Source of the DNA: Anaerolineae bacterium
GTDB taxonomy: Bacteria > Chloroflexota > Anaerolineae > JAADDB01
Length of the DNA stretch: 6,676 nucleotides
NCBI GenBank assembly: GCA_015486895.1
Contig: WFQT01000310.1
Coordinates: 1-6,676 of the forward strand
Direction: 5' to 3'
Part shown: positions 1 through 5,061 of the stretch, piece after piece
Position numbering within the stretch: position 1 is the first letter of the stretch
Layout: each line of letters opens with the position of its first letter
Notes under the pieces: generated by a model
Told to the model about the DNA's origin: nothing
Databases searched by the model: none
What the model saw: only the letters and a program-made list of their open reading frames with translations
Position numbers and translations under genes: made by a program

Positions 1-659
1 CCGTAGCTCCGTACACCTGGCAAGCAGGCAGTGGTACCTGGGAACTGTTGGCCGATAGCCAGGGAGCCCACCAGCTTCCGGATATCACAGATCGCGTTCA
101 TGTGATCGTGTATGACTTCGGAGTCAAGCGCAATATCTTGCGTCGGTTAGCTGCCCACGGTGCCCGGCTCACCGTGGTCCCGGCAAACACGCCTGTAGAA
201 CAAGTTCTATCCCTGCGCCCGGACGGCATTTTCCTCTCCAATGGTCCCGGCGATCCCGCTGCGCTGAGCTACGCGGCTGGGGCAGTGGCCGAGCTACTAA
301 CGCACGACATTCCCTTATTTGGCATCTGCTTAGGGCACCAAATTTTGGCTCTAGCCACGGGTGCCGAGACTTACAAAATGAAATTCGGTCATCACGGCGG
401 CAACCAGCCGGTGAAGGACGCCCTTAGTGGCCGCGTGCAAATCACAGCGCAAAACCACAGTTACGCTGTGGCTGCTGATTCCTTGCCGCCTGAGATCAAA
501 GTCACTCATTGGAATCTCAACGATGGCACGGTGGAAGGAATGCAATTGCGGAACAAGCCGGTTTTTTCGGTGCAATATCACCCAGAAGCCAGTCCCGGCC
601 CCCATGATGCCGACTATTTCTTCGAACAATTCATTCAGGCCATACGTCATGCCGGGTAA
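1..659 (+). CDS. carA: Carbamoyl-phosphate synthase small (glutaminase) chain, 3' part
   Basis: This subunit hydrolyses glutamine and passes ammonia to the large subunit CarB to make carbamoyl phosphate for pyrimidine and arginine synthesis in the cytoplasm. The gene is cut by the window start. The frame is open from base 3, so the TTG at 48 is internal and not a real start. The visible part holds the end of the N-terminal domain (VAPYTWQAGSGTW from base 3) and the complete class I glutamine amidotransferase domain. That domain begins near base 99 with HVIVYDFGVKRNIL and includes SNGPGDP. The nucleophile Cys sits in GICLGHQ (codon 327-329), followed by the CarA-typical MKFGHHGGNQPVKD. The triad His and Glu lie in HPEASPGPHD (codons 579-581 and 585-587). 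All three catalytic residues are intact, so the enzyme should be active. The order of motifs closely follows E. coli CarA. carB does not follow; the next gene is gatB after a 257-base gap. Confidence 0.97.
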   Translation, partial: VAPYTWQAGSGTWELLADSQGAHQLPDITDRVHVIVYDFGVKRNILRRLAAHGARLTVVPANTPVEQVLSLRPDGIFLSNGPGDPAALSYAAGAVAELLTHDIPLFGICLGHQILALATGAETYKMKFGHHGGNQPVKDALSGRVQITAQNHSYAVAADSLPPEIKVTHWNLNDGTVEGMQLRNKPVFSVQYHPEASPGPHDADYFFEQFIQAIRHAG

Positions 660-734
660 CGCCCGGCCCACACGTGTGAGCTGGCTAATAGTCCTCCTGT
701 GGCCCTCAGGCCCACGCCCTGCCGGCCGGTACAT

Positions 735-763
735 TTTTGGTTTTCCCTCGTTTGGCGTACAAT
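735..763 (+). promoter_or_regulatory. Weak sigma70-like promoter candidate for gatB
   Basis: A good -10 hexamer, TACAAT, lies at 758-763 in the carA-gatB spacer. Upstream is only a poor -35, either TTTTGG (735-740, 17-base spacer) or TTTGGT (736-741, 16-base spacer). If used, transcription would begin near 770 and leave a leader of about 145 bases before gatB. The 257-base gap makes a separate promoter plausible, but the -35 match is weak, so the call rests mainly on the -10 and the context. Confidence 0.35.
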
Positions 764-902
764 ACGGCTATCCATTTTCCGGAATAGAAAGAGGTCGCGC
801 CAGGAGCTACAGACCCATGTAAATTAGCCATAGGGATCAAAGTGAAGACGGATTTTCCACGAAGAGCTTTGGTCACTTTGCCCGCTGCGACGGATCACCT
901 CC

Positions 903-908
903 AAGGAG
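903..908 (+). promoter_or_regulatory. Ribosome binding site of gatB (decides the start)
   Basis: AAGGAG lies 8 bases before the ATG at 917. The frame stays open upstream to a GTG at 842, which would add 25 residues, but that codon has no comparable Shine-Dalgarno sequence. The GatB family normally begins a few residues before the VIVGMEVHAQL segment, which agrees with the ATG at 917. Confidence 0.85.
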
Positions 909-916
909 AAATTGTC

Positions 917-2356
917 ATGGAATATGAAGTTATCGTCGGCATGGAAGTCCACGCTCAACTGCTGACGAAATCGAAAATGTTTTGCTCTTGCAGTGCCGAC
1001 TATGCCAATGCAGCGCCAAACACCCACGTTTGCCCCGTCTGCATGGCGTTGCCAGGCGCTCTGCCAGTCATTAACAAAGCCGCAGTAGAAGCCACAATTC
1101 TCACCGGCTTGGCGCTGAATACAAAGATCGCGGAGCGAGCCGTTTTCGCCCGTAAGAACTACCACTATCCAGACCTGCCCAAAGGATACCAAATTTCCCA
1201 GTACGAGCTTCCACTCTGCCTTAACGGCTACGTGGAAATAGAAAACGATGAGAACAAACCGAAGAAGATTCGTATCCAGCGAGCCCACCTGGAAGAAGAC
1301 ACCGGCAAACTGGTGCACATGGGGGATTATAGTCTAGTTGATCTGAACCGGGCCGGCGTGCCATTACTAGAAATCGTCACCGAAGCGGACATCCGGTCAG
1401 CAGAGGAAGCGTACCGCTACCTGACCAAATTGCGCACCATTCTGCGCTACTTGGGCGTCAGCACCGCCGACATGGAAAAAGGAGCAATGCGCTGCGAGGC
1501 TAACATCTCCGTCCGCCCCAAGGGACAAAAAACATTCGGCACCAAGGTTGAAGTTAAGAATCTAAATTCCTTCCGGGCCGTACGGAATGCCATTGAATAC
1601 GAAACAAAACGCCACATTGCCGTCTTAGAATCTGGTGGCCGAATAAAGCAAGTAACCATGGGGTGGAACGATGCCGCCGGTCATACCTTCGTACAGCGGA
1701 GCAAAGAAGAAGCCAATGACTACCGCTACTTCCCGGAACCGGATTTGCCGCCCCTAACCGTGAGCCGGGAGTGGGTAGCAGAAATCGCGCAGCGGTTGCC
1801 AGAATTGCCGGACGCTAAAGCGAAACGGTTCTCCAAACAATATGGGCTCAATGCGGCCAATGTTGCCATCCTCACATCAGAACAAGCTATTGCCGACTGG
1901 TATGAAGCCGCTGTGAACCTTTACCCGAAACCGAAAGTCATTGTTGCCTGGTTTGTCGGCGAACTGTTCGGCATTGCTCGTGAGAAAGGGCTCACCTTCC
2001 AGGACGGCCACGTATCGCCGCAGAACTTAGTTGCGCTCCTGAAGCTCATTGCCAATGGCACCATCAACCGCAATACAGGCAAAAAAGTGCTGGCGGAGAT
2101 GTTCGATAGCGGCAAAGCAGCACAGAAAATCGTCGCTGACCACGGCTGGGCACAAGTCAGTGATGACACAGCCCTCACCAAGATCGTTGGCCAGATCATC
2201 GTGAGCCACCCTGCCGAAGTGGCAAAGTACCGCGCTGGCAAAAAGAGTCTCATCGGCTGGTTCATGGGGCAAGTCATGAGCGAGACTCGGGGCAAAGCAA
2301 ACCCGGACGTGGTGCGGAAGCTCTTGAGGAAAATTCTGGAGCAAGCCGACGAGTGA
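917..2356 (+). CDS. gatB: Aspartyl/glutamyl-tRNA(Asn/Gln) amidotransferase subunit B
   Basis: GatB is the kinase/transamidase subunit of the GatCAB complex. It activates the side chain of misacylated Glu-tRNA(Gln) or Asp-tRNA(Asn) with ATP and amidates it with ammonia from GatA. The 479-residue length is normal for the family. Visible landmarks are GMEVHAQL (8-15), the zinc-type cysteine pairs CSC (23-25) and CPVC (39-42), and ARKNYHYPDLPKGYQISQ (78-95). HLEEDTGK follows at 124-131, then the family signature VDLNRAGVPLLEIV (141-154) and DYRYFPEPDLPPL (268-280). The helical tRNA-contacting tail ends with GKANPDVVRKLL (459-470). The start at 917 is supported by AAGGAG 8 bases upstream. gatA and gatC are not in the window; dispersed gat genes are common. 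Possession of GatCAB suggests that the organism lacks GlnRS, AsnRS or both, which is inferred from general knowledge and not visible here. No defect is seen. Confidence 0.98.
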   Translation: MEYEVIVGMEVHAQLLTKSKMFCSCSADYANAAPNTHVCPVCMALPGALPVINKAAVEATILTGLALNTKIAERAVFARKNYHYPDLPKGYQISQYELPLCLNGYVEIENDENKPKKIRIQRAHLEEDTGKLVHMGDYSLVDLNRAGVPLLEIVTEADIRSAEEAYRYLTKLRTILRYLGVSTADMEKGAMRCEANISVRPKGQKTFGTKVEVKNLNSFRAVRNAIEYETKRHIAVLESGGRIKQVTMGWNDAAGHTFVQRSKEEANDYRYFPEPDLPPLTVSREWVAEIAQRLPELPDAKAKRFSKQYGLNAANVAILTSEQAIADWYEAAVNLYPKPKVIVAWFVGELFGIAREKGLTFQDGHVSPQNLVALLKLIANGTINRNTGKKVLAEMFDSGKAAQKIVADHGWAQVSDDTALTKIVGQIIVSHPAEVAKYRAGKKSLIGWFMGQVMSETRGKANPDVVRKLLRKILEQADE

Positions 2357-2397
2357 ATTCACCACCTGATCGTTCAAGCTTGTTCAAAGCGGGCGGG

Positions 2398-2435
2398 AAG
2401 TGCTCAGACTCTGTGCGCTTCGTTTCAAAGCACTT
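2398..2435 (+). repeat. Inverted repeat in the gatB-aldolase spacer
   Basis: AAGTGCT (2398-2404) is matched by a perfect reverse complement, AGCACTT (2429-2435), giving a 7-bp stem with a 24-base loop. Only a few T residues follow and there is no real T tract, so this is not a convincing intrinsic terminator. A CAAGCTTG palindrome lies just upstream at 2375-2382, flanked by two copies of GTTCAA (2372-2377 and 2382-2387). Function is unknown. An operator, an attenuating structure or chance are all possible. Confidence 0.3.
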
Positions 2436-2479
2436 TGTGGATTAGCCGACGGTTCCTAACCAGCGGCGATGGTGATCGT

Positions 2480-2485
2480 AGGAGG
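2480..2485 (+). promoter_or_regulatory. Ribosome binding site of the aldolase gene (decides the start)
   Basis: AGGAGG, a consensus Shine-Dalgarno sequence, ends 6 bases before the ATG at 2492. It favours this ATG over the in-frame TTG at 2435. The extra 19 residues from that TTG are Arg-rich and unlike the family N-terminus. Confidence 0.85.
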
Positions 2486-2491
2486 CAAAGC

Positions 2492-3400
2492 ATGTCCACC
2501 ATAGAAGGTATTTTCGCAGCCACCGTCACGCCATTCGGCGAAGACGGGTTAACCATTAAAGAAGAATGGATCCCTAAGCATTTAGCCTATCTACAGTCTC
2601 ATGGCTGCGATGGCGTCGTACCCATGGGCAGCAACGGAGAAGGGCCCTCCCTTAACGTAGCAGAACGTCAGGCTCTCTTAGAGGAAGTCATGGCCCATAA
2701 TGGCAGCTTGAAAGTTATCCCCGGCACCGGCGCGGCATCCTTAAGCGATACCATTGCCCTTACCCGCCACGCTTTCACTGTTGGTGCCGACGCTGTTCTG
2801 ATAGTGCCGCCTTTTTACTGGAAGCAAGTCACGCTGGAAGGCGCTCTGCGCTATTTCCGAACCCTATTCGACAAAGCACTCCAGCCTGGCCAACAAGTCT
2901 TGCTTTATAACATTCCACAGCTAAGCTATTTCCCTATTACCCACCCACTACTGGACGGTTTGCTCGCCACCCATCCAGAGGCAATTTTAGGCATCAAAGA
3001 TTCCACCGGCAACTTGGAGAACACGGTAGGTTATATCACTGCCTATCCCCAGCTAACGATCATAGTTGGTAGTGACCGTTTAGCCGGCCCGGCACAGGCG
3101 GCAGGGGCAAAAGGTACGATCACGGCCGGAGGCAATGTCATCCCCCATTTGCTACAAGCTGTACGGAGGAAAGTGCTCGCCGGAGAAAATTTCGATCCCC
3201 AGCAACAGGCCGTGAACGACATGCGTGCATTGTTGGAAAAATTTGCCCCTATGTCAGCAGCGGTCAAAGTGCTTCTCACACGGCTGGCCGATCTCCCTTT
3301 CAGTCACATGCGTCCGCCGTTGGCCGACTTGCCCCTCGCGGCCCAACAAGAATTGCTTGACGCCTATGGTGACTGGCAAGAGAAACAGAACGACACTTAA
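2492..3400 (+). CDS. Class I aldolase/lyase of the DapA/NAL family, substrate unknown
   Basis: This 302-residue protein has the length and motif order of the dihydrodipicolinate synthase / N-acetylneuraminate lyase TIM-barrel family. These enzymes form a Schiff base between a 2-oxo acid, usually pyruvate, and a lysine. The predicted Schiff-base Lys is K169 in GIKDSTGNLE, the catalytic Tyr is Y139 in LYNIPQ, and Y109 in PPFYW matches the partner-subunit Tyr of DapA. The carboxylate-binding loop reads GSNGE (46-50) rather than the GTTGE of true DapA. The Arg that follows YNVPS in E. coli DapA (R138) is replaced by Leu (YNIPQL). Both changes argue against lysine biosynthesis and for another 2-oxo-acid aldolase or dehydratase, such as a sugar-acid or hydroxy-oxoglutarate type. 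The choice between these is open. The gene is followed after 12 bases by a phosphoribosyltransferase gene, probably in one operon. The family call is firm and the substrate is not. Confidence 0.9.
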   Translation: MSTIEGIFAATVTPFGEDGLTIKEEWIPKHLAYLQSHGCDGVVPMGSNGEGPSLNVAERQALLEEVMAHNGSLKVIPGTGAASLSDTIALTRHAFTVGADAVLIVPPFYWKQVTLEGALRYFRTLFDKALQPGQQVLLYNIPQLSYFPITHPLLDGLLATHPEAILGIKDSTGNLENTVGYITAYPQLTIIVGSDRLAGPAQAAGAKGTITAGGNVIPHLLQAVRRKVLAGENFDPQQQAVNDMRALLEKFAPMSAAVKVLLTRLADLPFSHMRPPLADLPLAAQQELLDAYGDWQEKQNDT

Positions 3401-3412
3401 TAAGAGAGAACA

Positions 3413-3907
3413 ATGGAAGAAGAAATCCTCAGTTGGCATGATGTAGACCGTCTCATCGATGAGCTGCTGCCGCAAGTGGCCGGGCATTTTGACGCTCTAA
3501 TGATGATTACCCGAGGGGGCATTGTACCCGGAGGTATCATCGCCGAGGCATTGGACATTAAGTACGTGATGATTGCCGCGGTACATTTCGTCAGCAGCGT
3601 CGAAAAACGATTAGCCTGGCCAACTTTCTTGCAGTTCCCGCAGGACGCTCTGCTGCGAGAGCGACGGGTTCTCATCGTTGATGACATTTGGGACAACGGA
3701 CGTACCATCATGACGGTGCGGGGCCGGGTGGAAAGCGCCGGTGGCCGGCCTGAACTGGCTGTGCTACACTACAAGCCGGCAAAATCGTTATTCCCCAAGG
3801 ACAGACCGGACTACTTTGCCGCCGTCACAGACCGCTGGATTGTCTATCCTTGGGAAATGCGCCGGGGAAACCACTTTATTCATCCCCTTGAGCCTATCAA
3901 TTTATGA
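3413..3907 (+). CDS. Phosphoribosyltransferase, COG2236-like (purine base PRTase type)
   Basis: A 164-residue cytoplasmic protein of the type I PRTase fold, which transfers phosphoribose from PRPP to a base or a related acceptor. The PRPP-binding segment is VLIVDDIWDNGRT (86-98): hydrophobic strand, paired Asp 90-91, then the phosphate loop. The pyrophosphate-loop region is MITRGGIVPGGIIAE (31-45). The C-terminus carries KPAKSLFPKDRPDYF and then TDRWIVYPWE (139-148). This Tyr/Phe-Pro-Trp-Glu ending is what I recall from COG2236 proteins related to archaeal hypoxanthine/xanthine PRTases. The loop has Asn (DNGRT) where Thr or Ser is usual (DTGKT/DSGKT). It begins 12 bases after the aldolase with only a weak AGAGAGA ribosome site, and its stop overlaps the next start. 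The acceptor base is not predictable; salvage of a 6-oxopurine is the default guess. Confidence 0.85.
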   Translation: MEEEILSWHDVDRLIDELLPQVAGHFDALMMITRGGIVPGGIIAEALDIKYVMIAAVHFVSSVEKRLAWPTFLQFPQDALLRERRVLIVDDIWDNGRTIMTVRGRVESAGGRPELAVLHYKPAKSLFPKDRPDYFAAVTDRWIVYPWEMRRGNHFIHPLEPINL

Positions 3908-4767
3908 ACGATCTGCCAGAGCAAGATCAGTCACAGCTCCTCATCAATTGGCCGGAATGGCTGCAACCAGTGTTGAAACTAGTACAGCTCAGAGATTTGC
4001 GGGCTGCTAACAGGGAGCTTCACCGGCTGCAAAAAGAGGCGCCGCAGACACCCGCAGCGATGACGGCTCTGGGTTGGGCATGGATTCTACTGCGTGACCC
4101 GAAGCGAGCCCGTAGCGCTTTCCAAGAAGCACTCACACAAGACCCAAACCACGCCCCAGGTCACCACGGTTTGGGACACGCCGCGCAGCAGTTAGGAAAA
4201 GGCAAGGAAGCAGAAGAACATTTCCGCCGCGCCGTGGAGCTGATGCCGGAGTATCCCCTCTATCTTGCTGACTTAGGTGCGTTTTATTTCAACCAGAGAC
4301 GTCTCGATGTCGCCGAGAAGGCGCTGCACCAGGCGCTATCACTCTTTAAGGACGACGCCCAAAGCCACATGCTCTTGGGCTACATCCACTACCTGCGAGA
4401 TGAACTCATGCCGGCGATTGCGGAGATGCAGCAAGCTGCTGACTTGGGACCGAATAACGCGGCACTGCACAACAACTTAGCCTTTTTACAGTTACTGGCC
4501 GGGGATGTAAATGCCGCCCGACAACATTTAGAGCAAGCCATCCATATCAAGCCGTATTTCATTCGCGGTCGCTACAACCGGGCAATGATACACTGGCTGG
4601 ACGGCGAGCGAAAACTAGCAACTGAACTCTACGCAGCCGCTCGACATGATGATAGCGGCGGAGGTGAGTTCTCCGAGCACTTGGCTGATTTGGCTGATGT
4701 GCATCGAGCTCACCCAGAGTGGGAACGGCTAAGCGACCTTTGCCATCGCCTCCAGTGCGATGCTTAA
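3904..4767 (+). CDS. TPR-repeat protein, function unknown
   Basis: A 287-residue protein made almost wholly of tetratricopeptide repeats. The clearest units lie at about 50-83, 84-116, 118-150, 151-184 and 185-218, with degenerate ones at 16-49 and 219-250. Each shows the usual pattern of small residues and a terminal Pro, for example GHHGLGHAAQQLGKGKEAEE and ALHNNLAFLQLLAGDVNAA. There is no signal peptide or membrane segment, so it is probably a cytoplasmic scaffold or partner-binding protein. No catalytic domain is visible. The start codon overlaps the stop of the phosphoribosyltransferase gene (ATGA, 3904-3907), and no clear Shine-Dalgarno sequence precedes it. Translational coupling is therefore likely, and co-expression with the two upstream genes is expected. 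The partner is unknown. Confidence 0.9.
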   Translation: MNDLPEQDQSQLLINWPEWLQPVLKLVQLRDLRAANRELHRLQKEAPQTPAAMTALGWAWILLRDPKRARSAFQEALTQDPNHAPGHHGLGHAAQQLGKGKEAEEHFRRAVELMPEYPLYLADLGAFYFNQRRLDVAEKALHQALSLFKDDAQSHMLLGYIHYLRDELMPAIAEMQQAADLGPNNAALHNNLAFLQLLAGDVNAARQHLEQAIHIKPYFIRGRYNRAMIHWLDGERKLATELYAAARHDDSGGGEFSEHLADLADVHRAHPEWERLSDLCHRLQCDA

Positions 4768-4798
4768 GTGTCTTCTTGCCCCTGAGCCCTGTCACACA

Positions 4799-4853
4799 GT
4801 AGAGGCGAACCCTTGCGGTCGCCCATCTGGGCAGGTGCAAGACCTGCCCCTAC
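4799..4853 (+). repeat. Two-hairpin palindromic intergenic repeat (GTAG...CTAC)
   Basis: The element is bounded by GTAG (4799-4802) and CTAC (4850-4853), which pair as an outer stem. Inside are two hairpins. GGCGAACC (4804-4811) pairs with GGTCGCC (4817-4823) with one bulged A and loop CTTGC. GGGCAGGT (4829-4836) pairs perfectly over 8 bp with ACCTGCCC (4842-4849), with loop GCAAG. The two loops are complementary to each other (CTTGC versus GCAAG), so a kissing contact is possible. The sequence resembles GTAGGGGCGACC-type dispersed repeats that I recall from intergenic regions of several bacterial phyla. That is recognition from memory, not a search. It lies 31 bases after the TPR gene stop. 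Confidence 0.7.
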
Positions 4854-4869
4854 CCCAGGATCTCGAAAA

Positions 4870-4926
4870 GATACAATGAACGCAGAAAAAGACAAAATCA
4901 ATATACATCCGCGTTAATCTGTATCC
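4870..4926 (+). repeat. Probable dispersed repeat, AACGCAG...ATCCGCGTTAATCTG type
   Basis: The stretch contains GAACGCAG (4878-4885), a run rich in A, and ATCCGCGTTAATCTGTAT (4907-4924). On the other strand it reads as an ACAGATTAACGCGGAT phrase followed by TCTGCGTTC. These phrases recur in noncoding repeats of various bacterial genomes in my memory. ATACA (4903-4907) and TGTAT (4920-4924) form a short imperfectly supported stem. It directly follows the palindromic repeat. Only one copy is in the window, so repeat status is unproven. Confidence 0.35.
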
Positions 4927-4956
4927 TATGACGTCCCACCAAAAGGCCTGACTAAA

Positions 4957-4976
4957 CAACAAAGTCTTCGTTGTTG
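4957..4976 (+). repeat. Inverted repeat overlapping the protease promoter -35, possible operator
   Basis: CAACAA (4957-4962) and TTGTTG (4971-4976) are perfect reverse complements around an 8-base centre, and one further pair (G4964-C4969) is possible. The right arm shares TTG with the -35 hexamer at 4974-4979, so a bound dimeric regulator would compete with RNA polymerase. No regulator gene is nearby, and the operator role is inferred only from position and symmetry. Confidence 0.4.
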
Positions 4977-5002
4977 ACGTAGTTTTTGCTAGGTAATATT
5001 AT
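4974..5002 (+). promoter_or_regulatory. Sigma70-like promoter of the S8 protease gene
   Basis: TTGACG (4974-4979) and TATTAT (4997-5002) are separated by exactly 17 bases; each hexamer differs from consensus at one position. Predicted transcription starts near 5009, about 50 bases before the TTG start codon. This is the best promoter match in the window and makes the protease an independent transcription unit. Confidence 0.7.
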
Positions 5003-5047
5003 AGAATGACAAGCTCAGAGTGCTACGAATGCACATCACTCAACATC

Positions 5048-5052
5048 AAGGA
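5048..5052 (+). promoter_or_regulatory. Ribosome binding site of the protease gene (decides a TTG start)
   Basis: AAGGA lies 9 bases before the TTG at 5062. The frame is closed by TAG at 5053-5055, and no in-frame ATG or GTG occurs before the signal-peptide core. TTG 5062 is therefore the only start that gives both a ribosome site and a positively charged n-region. The ATG at 5088 is in another frame that soon stops. Confidence 0.75.
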
Positions 5053-5061
5053 TAGAGAAGG

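Larger units (their letters stand above)
4768..5061. other. Intergenic region with repeats and a promoter
   Basis: This 294-base gap holds no credible gene. The minus-strand open frame reaching in from the TPR gene is a shadow of that gene. From left to right it holds a plain stretch (4768-4798), a palindromic repeat (4799-4853), a repeat-like AT-richer stretch (about 4870-4926), an inverted repeat overlapping a sigma70-like promoter (4957-5002), and an untranslated leader of about 50 bases with the protease ribosome site. No T-tracted terminator for the upstream operon is visible, although the palindromic repeat could act as a transcript-end structure. Confidence 0.8.

Noticed and set aside
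699..738. Possible terminator after carA (GTGGCC...GGCCCAC followed by a T run)
   Set aside because: The stem needs a bulged C, and the T run at 734-738 begins 18 bases after the stem and not directly behind it, so it does not fit an intrinsic terminator.
427..822. 131-residue plus-strand open frame over the end of carA and the spacer
   Set aside because: It is a shifted frame of carA that runs on into noncoding spacer. It has no recognisable domain, while the carA frame carries the catalytic His and Glu.
892..902. Fragment of a 16S rRNA gene
   Set aside because: Only the 11 bases GGATCACCTCC match. The sequence upstream does not resemble the 16S 3' minor domain, so no rRNA gene is present.
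842..916. 25-residue N-terminal extension of gatB from a GTG
   Set aside because: It lacks a ribosome site, is unlike the GatB family N-terminus, and AAGGAG sits ideally before the ATG at 917.
2435..2491. 19-residue N-terminal extension of the aldolase from a TTG
   Set aside because: The extension is Arg-rich and unlike the family, and it contains the AGGAGG ribosome site of the ATG at 2492.
4559..4840. 93-residue open frame on the minus strand
   Set aside because: It overlaps the TPR gene antisense and the palindromic repeat, has low-complexity Arg/Leu-rich composition and shows no family features. The TPR frame is clearly the real one.
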